From positions 1 through 57,001 of the forward strand of contig NZ_VOLS01000027.1 in the NCBI RefSeq assembly GCF_007954265.1: 57,001 nucleotides of DNA, given 5' to 3'. Source of the DNA: Colwellia sp. C1TZA3 (lineage in GTDB: Bacteria; Pseudomonadota; Gammaproteobacteria; Enterobacterales; Alteromonadaceae). The position numbers were made by a program, and so were the translations under genes. Each line of letters opens with the position of its first letter. Position 1 is the first letter of the stretch. Below the pieces are notes generated by a model. The model was given only the letters and a program-made list of their open reading frames with translations. It was not told the origin of the DNA and ran no database searches. Below are positions 1 to 8,555 of this stretch, one piece after another.

Positions 1-102
1 GGGTATTTAGCGTTAAGGGTACTGCAACATAAACGATATTATCTATCGGATAGAATGATACTAAGTGCCATGAAGACACTTATTCAAGATAGTTTATATT
101 GA
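1..102 (+). CDS. C-terminal end of a gene entering from the left
   Basis: An open frame runs from the first base to a TGA at 100-102 and encodes about 33 residues (ending SAMKTLIQDSLY). It could be the end of a protein whose body lies outside the window. No domain can be recognised, and a chance open frame of this length is possible. Confidence 0.3.
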   Translation, partial: GYLALRVLQHKRYYLSDRMILSAMKTLIQDSLY

Positions 103-122
103 GTAACTTGTGGGGATTCCTC

Positions 123-260
123 AGACTAAAGTCCGTCAGCCATTAAGCGGATGATTAATGGCATGAGCCAAAAAATATTGGCAGCAGGTATTGTTGTTGT
201 TGTTGTTTGGTATTTTCACCAAAAAAATTAAATGCCATTTGACATGATGGACTGAAGTCT
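123..260. repeat. Family E inverted-repeat element, copy 1
   Basis: The ends AGACTAAAGTCCGTCA (123-138) and TGATGGACTGAAGTCT (245-260) are imperfect inverted repeats, 138 bp end to end. The same AGTCC/GGACTGAAGT ends recur at 37600-37759. The interior holds a short GTT microsatellite near 192-208. No gene is visible. A family A element follows directly at 263. Confidence 0.55.
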
Positions 261-262
261 AA

Positions 263-419
263 TACCAGTTCCATTAAGTTTGTGATCTTGTTGTGCGCAG
301 GAAAAATAATTCAAGGTAAGGCGCTCGATTGAGCAATAGCTGGCTATTGGGATTGAGAGCAACACAGCATTGAGCTATTTTAACTAGTACAAGTGAGCAA
401 TAACTTAATGGGGTTGGTA
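263..419 (-). repeat. Family A miniature element, copy A1
   Basis: This 157-bp element starts TACCAGTTCCATTAAGTT and ends in TTGGTA, with imperfect 19-bp terminal inverted repeats. It is flanked on both sides by TAA (260-262 and 420-422), an apparent 3-bp target duplication. It has no coding capacity. Orientation is opposite to the copies at 11184 and 13043. Confidence 0.85.
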
Positions 420-545
420 TAAGTTATATTTGAACCTAGATGGTTCTCGTATAGGGCTTAATAGCGATGATCATTATGCACTTAAAACTGACTTTCTGAT
501 TTAAGTGCATAGGCAGGTATTATATCGACCGGTTTTAAAGAATCC

Positions 546-1238
546 TTATAAAGCGATAACCATAGCAGCATCAAGGGCAATTGCTGTATCTAGCGCCGCT
601 AAAATATTTTTTCTTTCTTTTAACTTAGTACCGTGGTGCGCCTTCATATTCAATGTCAGCATATGAGTAGCAGCAATCTTCGCTGTAGCCATCAACTGCT
701 CTGGTTCTACTAGCGTGTCTAAAAATCCAGCTAAAACAGCTGTTTCTGGTGAGAACAATTCTGCATTAATCACCGAGCGCGTTAAATAGTTAGTGGGTAT
801 GCGATTGCGGGCTATTTCAATGCCGGCTTGGTGCATAGTCATACCAATAGTGACTTCGTTTAAGCCGATTTTAAATTTGCCTAAACTGCCGATACGATAA
901 TCACAACTGAGTAATAAAAATGCACCCTTAGCGACAGCATGACCAGAGCATGCACCGATAATAGGGAATGGAAATGACAACATACGACGAGATAAAGTAG
1001 AACCTGCAGTAACTAAAGCCACCGCTGACTCTGAACTTTCTTTCATGGTTTTCAAGTCAAATCCAGCAGAGAATATACCCGGTTGTGCCGTTAAAATAAC
1101 CACAGCGCCTGCGGATTCAGCTTGATCTAAAGCGTCGTTTATTTCGGCTATTACTTGGTGAGAAATAGCGTTAACTTTGCCATTTTTTAAAGTAATTGTT
1201 GCAATTTTTTCATTAATGTTTAAATCGATTAATTCCAC
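546..1238 (-). CDS. Enoyl-CoA hydratase/isomerase (crotonase) family protein
   Basis: This 230-residue protein has the crotonase fold signature. An N-terminal beta strand pair is followed by AGFDLK (the CoA/oxyanion-hole region near residue 58) and by a GACSGHAVAKGA segment near residue 96 that corresponds to the second oxyanion-hole glycine region. Family members hydrate, isomerise or hydrolyse acyl-CoA thioesters in the cytosol. At the position of the second catalytic glutamate the sequence reads GLNEVTIG, so an acidic residue is present, but the exact reaction cannot be read from sequence. The protein is shorter than typical FadB-type hydratases (about 260 residues) yet looks complete. It lies on the same strand as the nitroreductase at 1440-2102, with a decayed GST between them. 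Confidence 0.85.
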   Translation of the reverse strand: MELIDLNINEKIATITLKNGKVNAISHQVIAEINDALDQAESAGAVVILTAQPGIFSAGFDLKTMKESSESAVALVTAGSTLSRRMLSFPFPIIGACSGHAVAKGAFLLLSCDYRIGSLGKFKIGLNEVTIGMTMHQAGIEIARNRIPTNYLTRSVINAELFSPETAVLAGFLDTLVEPEQLMATAKIAATHMLTLNMKAHHGTKLKERKNILAALDTAIALDAAMVIAL

Positions 1239-1279
1239 GGTTTTTCCTAAAGTTATCTAATTTGAATGCAATGTCCTTA

Positions 1280-1437
1280 CTAACCAAAACTTGCTGATTT
1301 TTGGTAGGCTTGGGCTATGGTGCGATTTTCTACTAATCCGAGACTTTCAGTCATTTCTAATATGATTATCATTATAGTATCAGCGGTACTGAAACGATCA
1401 CCAGAAAAATATGTACGTTTGCTTAAAATATTTTCAA
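1280..1437 (-). pseudogene. Remnant of a glutathione S-transferase C-terminal domain
   Basis: The minus-strand frame reads NVENILSKRTYFSGDRFSTAD and continues through the segment NRTIAQAYQKSASF to a stop at 1280. FSGDRFSTADTIM matches the helix containing the conserved Asp of GST C-terminal domains (compare F-x-G-D-x-x-T-x-A-D). The thioredoxin-fold N-terminal half is missing. The open frame upstream overlaps the 3' end of the nitroreductase gene, so no separate start is credible. I infer a truncated GST fused by deletion to the nitroreductase tail. Confidence 0.55.
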
Positions 1438-1439
1438 CA

Positions 1440-2102
1440 TTAGTTAAAAAAGGTAACAGCATTAGCCATTTCTTCACGTTCAGTTCGGGTGCTATTTACG
1501 GCAGCGCTTTCATCAGCATAACCAAATGACATACCAAATAAAATGCCACGTTGTTCTGGCAAGTTAAGGGCTGCTTTTATGGGGTCTGGAAACTGTCCCA
1601 GTGCGCCTTGCATACAAGACGACAAGCCATGCTCTGCGAGTATTAATGACAGCGTTTGGGCATAAATACCCAGATCAACTGCGCCCATAATATCTAAATA
1701 TTTGTCCATGGTAAAAAAGGCAACGTGTGGTGCATCAAAAAAGCTCCAGTTTCTTATCATGGCTTGCTGTCGGCCTTGCTTATCTTCTCGGGTCACGCCA
1801 ATAGCACTATAAAGTGCATTCGCTGAGCCAAATTGGCGATCTCGGTGAACACCTTCATATTTAGGTAGCCAGTTAAAATCAGGATTGGGTGCAGCACCTT
1901 TCATGACTGTCGAGATCAGAGCATTTTTTAATTGCTCTTTTCTTTCGCCTGACACCACACAGGTTTGCCAGGGTTGCACATTACAGTTTGAAGGCGCTTG
2001 TTGTGCTTGTGTAAAAATAGCGTCAAGTAATGTTTGTGGTATGGGTTTATCCAAATAAGCACGAGTAGAGTAGCGTTTTTCTAACAGGGCAATCACTGAC
2101 AT
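1440..2102 (-). CDS. Nitroreductase family protein
   Basis: This 220-residue FMN-dependent oxidoreductase of the NfsB/FRP superfamily opens with the typical KRYSTRAYLDKPIP (FMN phosphate-binding arginines). It continues with APSNCNVQPWQTCVVSG (residues 36-52), a hallmark of the family. Residues near 180-192 (PEQRGILFGMSFGYAD) form the second FMN-binding segment. Family members reduce nitro-aromatics, quinones or enones with NAD(P)H. The start is supported by AAGGAGC shortly upstream on the minus strand. The gene is followed by a GST relic and a crotonase on the same strand. Confidence 0.9.
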   Translation of the reverse strand: MSVIALLEKRYSTRAYLDKPIPQTLLDAIFTQAQQAPSNCNVQPWQTCVVSGERKEQLKNALISTVMKGAAPNPDFNWLPKYEGVHRDRQFGSANALYSAIGVTREDKQGRQQAMIRNWSFFDAPHVAFFTMDKYLDIMGAVDLGIYAQTLSLILAEHGLSSCMQGALGQFPDPIKAALNLPEQRGILFGMSFGYADESAAVNSTRTEREEMANAVTFFN

Positions 2103-2201
2103 AGCAGCTCCTTTATAATAATGTTAAATAGTGGATGATTAATTTGCTGCTTAAATTTAAGCTTAGTAATAACGTACAGCATAAAAGCATGCTTGTGGTG
2201 T

Positions 2202-2521
2202 TACCAATCCCATTAAGTTATTGCTCACTTGTACTGGTTAAAATAGCTCAAGGCTGTGTTGCTCTCACTCCCAATAGCCAGCTATTGCTCAATCGAGCGC
2301 CGTACCTTGAGTTATACCAAGTTGATTAATTACCTGCTCATTTTTAATGGTTAAAATGAATAACTACAGCGTTATAAAATTTATAAGTAGAATAACTACT
2401 TACTAAATTTTATGCCTTGTATTTATCCATTTTTCCTCATGAAAAATTAGATCACTTAATTAATCAAATTGGTATTATTTTTCCTGCGCACAACAAGATC
2501 ACAAACTTAATGAAATTGGTA
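2202..2521 (+). repeat. Family A element, copy A2, split by a nested family B element
   Basis: The two halves of a family A copy are at 2202-2314 and 2475-2521. They are separated by the B element at 2315-2474, and joining them across one TTA restores a normal A sequence. Its terminus reads AATGAAATTGGTA instead of the usual AATGGAACTGGTA, so the end has drifted towards the B/C-type terminus. The left flank (TGT) does not match a TTA duplication. Confidence 0.85.
2315..2474 (+). repeat. Family B miniature element, copy B1, inserted in A2
   Basis: This 160-bp element begins TACCAAGTTGATTAATTA and ends TAATCAAATTGGTA, with imperfect inverted termini of about 18 bp. TTA flanks both sides (2312-2314 and 2475-2477). 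An intact A copy has only one TTA at this site, so this is a clean insertion with a 3-bp target duplication. Confidence 0.88.
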
Positions 2522-2524
2522 TTA

Positions 2525-2684
2525 TACCAAGTTGATTAATTACCTGCTCATTTTTAAGGGTTAAAATGAATAACTACAGCGTTATAAAATTTATAAGGTG
2601 AATAACTACTGACTAAATTTTATGCCTTGTATTTGTCCATTTTTCCTCATGAAAAAGTAGATCACTTAATTAATAAAATTGGTA
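2525..2684 (+). repeat. Family B miniature element, copy B2
   Basis: This second 160-bp B copy lies directly beside the end of A2, with TTA at 2522-2524 and 2685-2687. It differs from B1 by a handful of substitutions, including AAGGTG for AAGTAG in the centre, so it is an independent insertion and not a simple local duplication. Confidence 0.88.
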
Positions 2685-2770
2685 TTACTTATGCTAAAGA
2701 TGATATTTTTATAACACCAATGAATAATTTTAATAATACGATATTATAAAAACGTATAGTAGAGGTGCTA

Positions 2771-2976
2771 TACCCGTTCCACTTCAAGATGCAGTTTCAG
2801 CAAGTCGATAAAGGGTCATCTGTGGCATTATGGATTTCGACAATATTCCCACATGGATGTGGATTATTAGAGCAACGCAGGAACAGTTGCCAAGAATAAC
2901 TATTCTCTTCAATCCATACCTGGTAGCTAACCCTTTCTCGACTTGCACAAACCTGCACCTTGAAGTGGATCGGGTA
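2771..2976. repeat. Family D inverted-repeat element
   Basis: Ends TACCCGTTCCACTTCAAG (2771-2788) and the reverse complement at 2959-2976 pair over 24 bp with 2 mismatches. TA flanks both sides. The interior contains a CCACATGGATGTGG hairpin and no convincing gene; an open minus-strand frame of 72 codons across it looks like chance. Shorter remnants carrying the CGGGTATATA end lie at about 3091-3100, 40539-40550 and 56861-56874. From 2985 to 3391 I see only one such remnant and the promoter region of the acyl-CoA dehydrogenase. Confidence 0.75.
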
Positions 2977-3391
2977 TATATAAGATAAAAATGCGACTAA
3001 ACTTGAAAGTAGCAAAATAACATATGATCTATCTTGACAGTAGTCAAATTATAGATATATTTAGTCAACTTGCTGTATATTAATGTGGAGCGGGTATATA
3101 TGAAATTCTAATAGTAGGTAATAAAAAATATTCATTTGTTTTATAGCTGTCTTGTGATTAGCATAAAATTATAGAACTACCACGAATGATGAGTAACGGG
3201 TTGTTGATTTTTCGAGACTAATTTTAAAAAATATTAAGCGTAAGACGATTTTTCATGGTTATTATATTTAAAAGTAATCTAAAAAGTTTAATTGCTCGTA
3301 CTGGTACTACCACTGTGCTATTTTCAGTAATAGTAAAGTTAACTTTTATTAAACAAAACACTGTATCTAATAATAACTGGAGAATAAATAA

Positions 3392-5188
3392 ATGCCTGAG
3401 TATAAAGCCCCGATTAGAGATATAAAGTTTGTTATGCAAGAGCTATTAAACTGCAACAAACATTACCAAGAACTTGGTTACTCTGATGCCAGTGAAGATA
3501 TGGTTGATGCTATTCTTAGCGAAGCTGCCAAATTTACTGAGCAGGTTATCGCACCCATTAATCAAATAGGTGATCAACAAGGTTGTACATTAACAGATGG
3601 CGTAGTAACTACACCAGATGGCTTTAAAGACGCTTATAAACAGTATGTTGACGGTGGCTGGCCAACCTTATCACAAAGTGTAGAGTTTGGCGGTCAAGGC
3701 TTGCCACATTCATTGAATGGCGCGATCAGTGAAATGATGTCAGCAGCCAATCATAGTTTTGCTATGTATCCTGGTTTAAGTCATGGCGCAATGGCTACCA
3801 TCGAAGCGCATGGTACTGATAAACAAAAGCAACAATTTATGCCAAACCTTGTTGAAGGTAGCTGGACCGGAACCATGTGTTTAACTGAAGCGCATTGTGG
3901 TACCGATTTAGGCATGCTGCGCACCAAAGCAGAATTAACAGACGATGGTAGCTATTCATTAACCGGCTCAAAAATATTTATTTCAGCGGGTGAGCATGAT
4001 TTATCTGACAATATTGTGCATATTGTTATTGCCCGTATCCCAGGTTCGCCTGAAGGTAGTAAAGGTATTTCTCTTTTCATCGTACCAAAATTCGACGTTA
4101 ATGATGATGGCACAATAGCCGACAGAAACGCGGTGAGTTGTGGTTCTATCGAACACAAAATGGGTATTAACGCTAATGCGACTTGTGTGATTAATTTTGA
4201 TAATGCCAAAGGCTATTTAATTGGTGAAGTTAACCGCGGCTTAAACTGCATGTTTACCTTTATGAATGCAGCACGTTTAGGTGTAGCACTTGAAGGTACG
4301 GCCGCAACAGAAGCATCTTTTCAAGGGGCGTTAGCTTACGCTAAAGACCGTTTGCAAATGCGCTCAATTAGCGGTGTTAAAAATCCAAACGGTCCAGCAG
4401 ATCCGATTATTGTCCATCCTGATGTGCGTAGAATGTTGTTAACGCAAAAATCTATTGCTGAAGGTGGCCGAGCGTTATTGGGTTATTTGTCACAGTTAGT
4501 TGATGTAACACATGCCGAAAAAGATGCAGCCAAAGTAGCCGACGCTGAAACAAGACTTGCTTTGTTAACACCGATAGCTAAAGCATTGTTGAGTGAACTA
4601 GGCTTTGAGTGTACCAGTCACGGTATACAGATATTAGGTGGTCACGGCTTTATCAAAGAATGGGGCATGGAACAATTAGTGCGCGATACTAAAATAAGTT
4701 GCATATATGAAGGTACTACTGGTATTCAAGCCTTAGATTTACTTGCGCGTAAAATTCTAGGTAGTAAAGGCGCTATTTTAAAACCGTTTATGACTGATAT
4801 TGGCGCATTTTGCCAACAGCATGCCGGTAATTCAGAAATGGCGGAACATATCCAAGCACTAGGTGCTTATTGTCAGCAATGGCAAGGAATAACAGCTGAT
4901 GTAGGTAAAAAAGCGATGAGCAACGCAGATGAAATTGGCGGCGCATCAGTCGACTATTTGATGTTTGCGGGTTATGTTACCTTAGCTTATTTCTGGGCGA
5001 GAATGGCTGCAGTGGCTCAAGATAAGTTAAAAAGTGGCGATGAAGATAAAGCGTTTTATCAAGCAAAAATTAAAACAGCAAACTTTTACTTTAAACGTAT
5101 ATTGCCACGTGCCAAAGGACATGCCGCTTGTATTGAAGGTGGTGTTGATTCAATGATGGCATTAGCGAGTGAAGACTTTGCTTTTTAA
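3392..5188 (+). CDS. Acyl-CoA dehydrogenase, long C-terminally extended class
   Basis: This 598-residue flavoprotein catalyses alpha,beta-dehydrogenation of an acyl-CoA. The FAD/substrate segment MCLTEAHCGTDLGMLRTKA lies near residues 164-182. The catalytic-base region CIYEGTTGIQ places the candidate glutamate at about residue 440, and GGHGFIKEWGMEQL precedes it. The length and extra C-terminal helical domain match the class that includes DmdC (3-methylmercaptopropionyl-CoA dehydrogenase) and several fatty acyl-CoA enzymes. Sequence alone does not decide the substrate, although DMSP degradation would suit a marine bacterium. GGAG lies 9 bases before the ATG. The gene stands alone between a repeat field and the Res-Xre operon. 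Confidence 0.9.
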   Translation: MPEYKAPIRDIKFVMQELLNCNKHYQELGYSDASEDMVDAILSEAAKFTEQVIAPINQIGDQQGCTLTDGVVTTPDGFKDAYKQYVDGGWPTLSQSVEFGGQGLPHSLNGAISEMMSAANHSFAMYPGLSHGAMATIEAHGTDKQKQQFMPNLVEGSWTGTMCLTEAHCGTDLGMLRTKAELTDDGSYSLTGSKIFISAGEHDLSDNIVHIVIARIPGSPEGSKGISLFIVPKFDVNDDGTIADRNAVSCGSIEHKMGINANATCVINFDNAKGYLIGEVNRGLNCMFTFMNAARLGVALEGTAATEASFQGALAYAKDRLQMRSISGVKNPNGPADPIIVHPDVRRMLLTQKSIAEGGRALLGYLSQLVDVTHAEKDAAKVADAETRLALLTPIAKALLSELGFECTSHGIQILGGHGFIKEWGMEQLVRDTKISCIYEGTTGIQALDLLARKILGSKGAILKPFMTDIGAFCQQHAGNSEMAEHIQALGAYCQQWQGITADVGKKAMSNADEIGGASVDYLMFAGYVTLAYFWARMAAVAQDKLKSGDEDKAFYQAKIKTANFYFKRILPRAKGHAACIEGGVDSMMALASEDFAF

Positions 5189-5312
5189 TCACTTTTAATG
5201 GCCTTTAATCACAAAAGCAGCTTAGATTAATATACGCTTGCAAAAGTGATGTTTTACTAAAATATAGCAGCAACATTTAGCGTTGAAAGCAGCTTTCTTC
5301 GCTAAATAATTC

Positions 5313-5353
5313 ATGGTTATGTCTTGTTTAAATGGCAATACATAACCATTTTT
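5313..5353. terminator. Probable terminator between the dehydrogenase and Res genes
   Basis: ATGGTTATGT (5313-5322) pairs with ACATAACCAT (5340-5349) across a 17-base loop and is followed by TTTT. It lies 125 bp past the acyl-CoA dehydrogenase and about 75 bp past the end of the convergent res gene, so it could serve either. Confidence 0.45.
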
Positions 5354-5427
5354 ACCCTGTATTAATCTTTAGTACCAACCGCTATCCACTCATACCGTGC
5401 ATTATAAATAAGCTTAGCTAAGTGAAG

Positions 5428-6105
5428 TTACTGCTTAACTAACTCTCGAACCTTCGACATCGATTTTCCGTCAAAGATAAACTCAAAATGTTTAGTTTGA
5501 ATAGCGCTAGTGACATGAATAGGTGAAAATAATCCCCAACAGGTGCCACCTTGATTTCTTACCGAGTAATATTGAAAACCTTGCTGAGCATTTTTTTTAA
5601 GCTCTGCGCCAAGCCGCCTTGGTAGCGAGTAATCTTCTTGTTCATAAATACCTTTAACCTGAAACAAATCAGCGACACTTGCACTAAACGTTACTTTTAA
5701 ACAACGCATATCCACCGTGTCATAATGTAAACCCTGCAGGTTTTGAAAGTACTTTTCTTGATGGTAAAGGCTTTCTTTAATTGCGGTATCTATGGTGTCT
5801 GCAAGATAAAGCACGCCAAAATCACCATTGCTAAAGCGTGAGCCTTCAGGATTAATATGGGTAAAAGGTGCGGTTACATAATTTACACCATCAATGCCAA
5901 ATGGAATTTCACTGCTTGATAATAGTGATAAGTCGCCAAGCTCATTTAATATTCTTGGGTTGGTTAGCGCTTGAATAGCGTAAACTGTTGCAAAGTCTTC
6001 TTTGTTGATCACATCATCAAAAAGTGTCATAGGGGGGAATTTTGAATTCACTAACCTAAAGGCACTTTTGTTCAGCAATTTTAGTTTTTTAGTGTCCGCT
6101 TTCAC
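5428..6105 (-). CDS. RES-domain toxin (NAD+-depleting) of a Res-Xre module
   Basis: This 225-residue RES-domain protein has the expected residues at R90 (EGSRFS), Y100 (GVLY), E111 (KESLYH) and S181 (YYSVRN). The spacing R to Y (+10) and R to E (+21) matches that known for characterised Res toxins, which degrade NAD+ by an ADP-ribosyltransferase-like fold. It is larger than minimal Res proteins (about 145-160 residues) because of an extended N-terminus and C-terminus. It starts 4 bases after the antitoxin stop codon, consistent with translational coupling. All key residues are intact, so activity is plausible. That it functions as a toxin is inferred from the family. Confidence 0.88.
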   Translation of the reverse strand: MKADTKKLKLLNKSAFRLVNSKFPPMTLFDDVINKEDFATVYAIQALTNPRILNELGDLSLLSSSEIPFGIDGVNYVTAPFTHINPEGSRFSNGDFGVLYLADTIDTAIKESLYHQEKYFQNLQGLHYDTVDMRCLKVTFSASVADLFQVKGIYEQEDYSLPRRLGAELKKNAQQGFQYYSVRNQGGTCWGLFSPIHVTSAIQTKHFEFIFDGKSMSKVRELVKQ

Positions 6106-6109
6106 CTTA

Positions 6110-6502
6110 CTACTGCCCGTTACGCATGGCGTCTATACGTTTAAAAACTTCGTATAACGTGCCAAAATTTCCACTTGAGATAAGCGACAATGGCGAATGA
6201 CCATTAAAGTAAGGATTATCATTTTTCATCGCCATAAAACCATAAACATTGTCAGGATTAGAAAAAACCATTTTTAATGCTTGATGAATATTAGCAATGT
6301 AACTAATACGCTCTAGTTGGTCGTTAGAAAGAGTAGCGCTTTCATTGTGTTGAAAGCGGTAATAGCTACTTTTGCTCAAGCCTAGAATAGCTTGCTTATC
6401 GCTGGCACTGCATTGCCACTTCTCTAATATATTACTACCCAGTTTAAAAGCCACGGCACTGCTAATTTTAGGTGCCTGATTCTGCTTACTTGCAACGTTC
6501 AT
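6110..6502 (-). CDS. Xre/MbcA/ParS-type antitoxin of the Res toxin
   Basis: This 130-residue protein has an N-terminal helix-turn-helix-like segment (residues about 30-65, including SDKQAILGLSKSSYYRFQ). Its C-terminal toxin-binding domain ends with the family pattern of a helix reading NPYFNGHSPLSLISSGNFGT, the motif of antitoxins that block the Res active site. It is the promoter-proximal gene, as expected for Res-Xre operons, and has a good ribosome site (AGGAGATCTAT before the ATG). Autoregulation is likely; see the direct repeats at 6541-6584. Confidence 0.88.
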   Translation of the reverse strand: MNVASKQNQAPKISSAVAFKLGSNILEKWQCSASDKQAILGLSKSSYYRFQHNESATLSNDQLERISYIANIHQALKMVFSNPDNVYGFMAMKNDNPYFNGHSPLSLISSGNFGTLYEVFKRIDAMRNGQ

Positions 6503-6540
6503 ATAGATCTCCTGATAAAAGTCGCCAACCTTATTATAGT

Positions 6541-6584
6541 TTCAAATGGTACTTTTATCAATAATGCATCTCAAATGGTTCTAC
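6541..6584. promoter_or_regulatory. Direct repeats upstream of the Res-Xre operon
   Basis: TCAAATGGTACTT (from 6542) and TCAAATGGTTCTA (from 6571) are near-identical 13-mers about 29 bp apart, 40-80 bp upstream of the antitoxin start. They are candidate operators for the Xre-type antitoxin. The assignment is positional only. Confidence 0.4.
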
Positions 6585-6595
6585 TTGTTAAGTAA

Positions 6596-6752
6596 TACCA
6601 GTGCCATTAAGTTTGTGATCTTGTTGTGCGCAGGAAAAATAATTCAAGGTAAGGCGCTCGATTGAGCAATAGCTGGCTATTGGGAGTGAGAGCAACACAG
6701 CCTTGAGCTATTTTAACTAGTACAAGTGAGCAATAACTTAATGGGATTGGTA
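6596..6752 (-). repeat. Family A miniature element, copy A3
   Basis: Full-length 157-bp A element in the same orientation as A1. The flanks are TAA on the left and TTA on the right, so the target duplication is imperfect. It fills most of the gap between the toxin-antitoxin promoter and the end of the FetB-like gene. Confidence 0.85.
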
Positions 6753-6788
6753 TTATAGGGCAATTAACCACTAGTAAGCTGGTTATAC

Positions 6789-7529
6789 TCAGGTACTGTG
6801 CTTTTGCTTGATGATGTGTTTAATGGTATTTTCTGATAAGAGTAAAAATATTACCGCAGAAAGTATCGCAGAGGCGAAAATCATACACATGACAATTACT
6901 TGATATCTAACGGCAATCAAAGGAGAGATTCCTGACAGTATTTGTCCTGTCATCATGCCAGGTAATGAGACTAAACCCACAGCAAATAACGAATTAATCA
7001 CCGGTATTGTCGCGGCATTAAGCGCCTGCTTACGTGCTATTGGGTAGGGTGTGTTATTGTCTAGCTCTGAAAATATTCGCTCCGCAGACAGACTAATGCT
7101 GTTCATTGCGGTGGCAAATATCATGCCCGCCAGTGGAATAATAACTTGTGCTTGATACCATGGTTTTAAAGACAATGCGCCTTGGCTGATAACCAATAAG
7201 GTAAAGCCACCACCACATAATATGGCAATAAAGCCTTGTTTAAATAGCACTAATCGATATGCAGGCAAAGTGCGTAAGGCAATCCAACAAGAAATACTAA
7301 CCATCGCTAACAAAATTGACGTGATTAACCAGACATTATCAGAATAAAAAATGTAGCTGAGTGCGTAGCCGATAAATAAGAGCTGTACCAGCATACGTGA
7401 AAGGGCATAGCTCGCTTGTTTTACATTGAGTGACCACAAATATAAAAAAGCCAGCGCAATAATAACGGGGATAAAAGCAATAGATAGATCAACTAAACTG
7501 ATCATTTGCAGGGTGTCATTTATGGGCAT
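6789..7529 (-). CDS. UPF0014/FetB-like ABC transporter permease
   Basis: This 246-residue polytopic inner-membrane protein has about seven hydrophobic segments. It carries the UPF0014 hallmark LPGMMTGQILSGISPLIAVRYQ (near residues 187-208) and an RKQALNAATIP-type cytoplasmic loop, as in E. coli FetB (YbbM). FetAB is implicated in iron export and oxidative-stress resistance. The ATPase gene fetA, normally adjacent and upstream, is not found: upstream is HupE on the other strand and downstream is an A element. The protein is therefore an orphan here and needs a partner encoded elsewhere, or may have lost one. Confidence 0.82.
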   Translation of the reverse strand: MPINDTLQMISLVDLSIAFIPVIIALAFLYLWSLNVKQASYALSRMLVQLLFIGYALSYIFYSDNVWLITSILLAMVSISCWIALRTLPAYRLVLFKQGFIAILCGGGFTLLVISQGALSLKPWYQAQVIIPLAGMIFATAMNSISLSAERIFSELDNNTPYPIARKQALNAATIPVINSLFAVGLVSLPGMMTGQILSGISPLIAVRYQVIVMCMIFASAILSAVIFLLLSENTIKHIIKQKHST

Positions 7530-7740
7530 TAAAAGTATTTAACCTAAGGTTTGAATAAGCGTTTTGTTAACAACAATCACAGGCGCTAAAAGCGCGTTAC
7601 CAGGCAAATCCGCTTATGCATTGGGCAAATTGTTTATACAAGTGAAACTATTATTTAGTATATTCCCTTTAGATACAAATTTAGTGTATAACACCGGCAT
7701 AAAATATTTAATAAAAACCTTCAGTAACAAGGATAACTCA

Positions 7741-8436
7741 GTGAATTACACCCGTAAAAAATTTATACTTTTGCTGTTAATGGCGATAGGGCTTTTTTCG
7801 TCATTTTCACTATTGGCTCACGGCGTAGACGATGTGACAAAAAATTTTTTAGAGGCTAATGAAGGCAGCGCAATATTCTCGTTTATTTATATTGGCGCAA
7901 AACACATGCTAACAGGTTATGACCATTTATTATTTTTGCTTGGTGTGGTGTTCTTTTTGTTTCGCAGTAAAGATGTACTGCTTTATGTGAGCTTATTCAC
8001 CCTAGGTCATAGTGTAACTTTGCTTTATGGCGTATTTAGCCAGATTGAAATTAATGCTTATATTATTGACGCCATTATCGGGTTATCGGTGGTCTATAAA
8101 GGCTTTGATAACTTAGGCGGCTTTCAACGGCTATTTAACTACCAACCCAATACTAAAATCGCTGTAACAGTATTTGGTTTATTTCATGGTTTTGGCTTAG
8201 CCACTAAAATACAAGAATTTCAGTTACCCAATAATGGCTTAGTGAGCAATATTATCTCATTCAATGTAGGTGTCGAAATAGGTCAGTTTTTAGCACTTGC
8301 TATGGTATTAATGGTATTAAATTTTTGGCGCAAACATAGCAGCTACCTAAGCTTTGCAAAATTCACCAATACGGCCCTAATGAGCACGGGCTTTATGCTG
8401 ATAGGTTTACAACTAACTGGCTATTTTATCAGTTAA
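7741..8436 (+). CDS. HupE/UreJ-like membrane protein
   Basis: I place the start at GTG 7741, preceded by AAGGAT with 6-base spacing and giving a clear signal peptide ending in LLAHG. An upstream in-frame start at 7564 would add an unlikely leader. The mature protein (231 residues in all) has six hydrophobic segments. The histidine-containing motifs are GAKHMLTGYDHLLFLLG, FTLGHSVTLL and FGLFHGFGLA, as in the HupE/UreJ family, some members of which carry nickel or cobalt. It heads a possible operon with the anchored protein at 8556. The metal specificity is inferred from the family only. Confidence 0.8.
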   Translation: MNYTRKKFILLLLMAIGLFSSFSLLAHGVDDVTKNFLEANEGSAIFSFIYIGAKHMLTGYDHLLFLLGVVFFLFRSKDVLLYVSLFTLGHSVTLLYGVFSQIEINAYIIDAIIGLSVVYKGFDNLGGFQRLFNYQPNTKIAVTVFGLFHGFGLATKIQEFQLPNNGLVSNIISFNVGVEIGQFLALAMVLMVLNFWRKHSSYLSFAKFTNTALMSTGFMLIGLQLTGYFIS

Positions 8437-8555
8437 CATCGGTGACTTACCTTCGCTAAAAGTACCATCAACTTAGGGCTATTCTAGCTTGTTGTTATCG
8501 TATCAAGTAAATCAATAAATCAGTAAAACACATAAAAAAATATTTAGGATATAAG

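Noticed and set aside
2797-3015. 72-codon open frame on the minus strand
   Set aside because: It lies almost wholly within the family D inverted-repeat element and has no ribosome site or recognisable domain.
3224-3439. Minus-strand open frame across the acyl-CoA dehydrogenase start
   Set aside because: It overlaps the well-supported start and promoter region of that gene and has no homology that I recognise.
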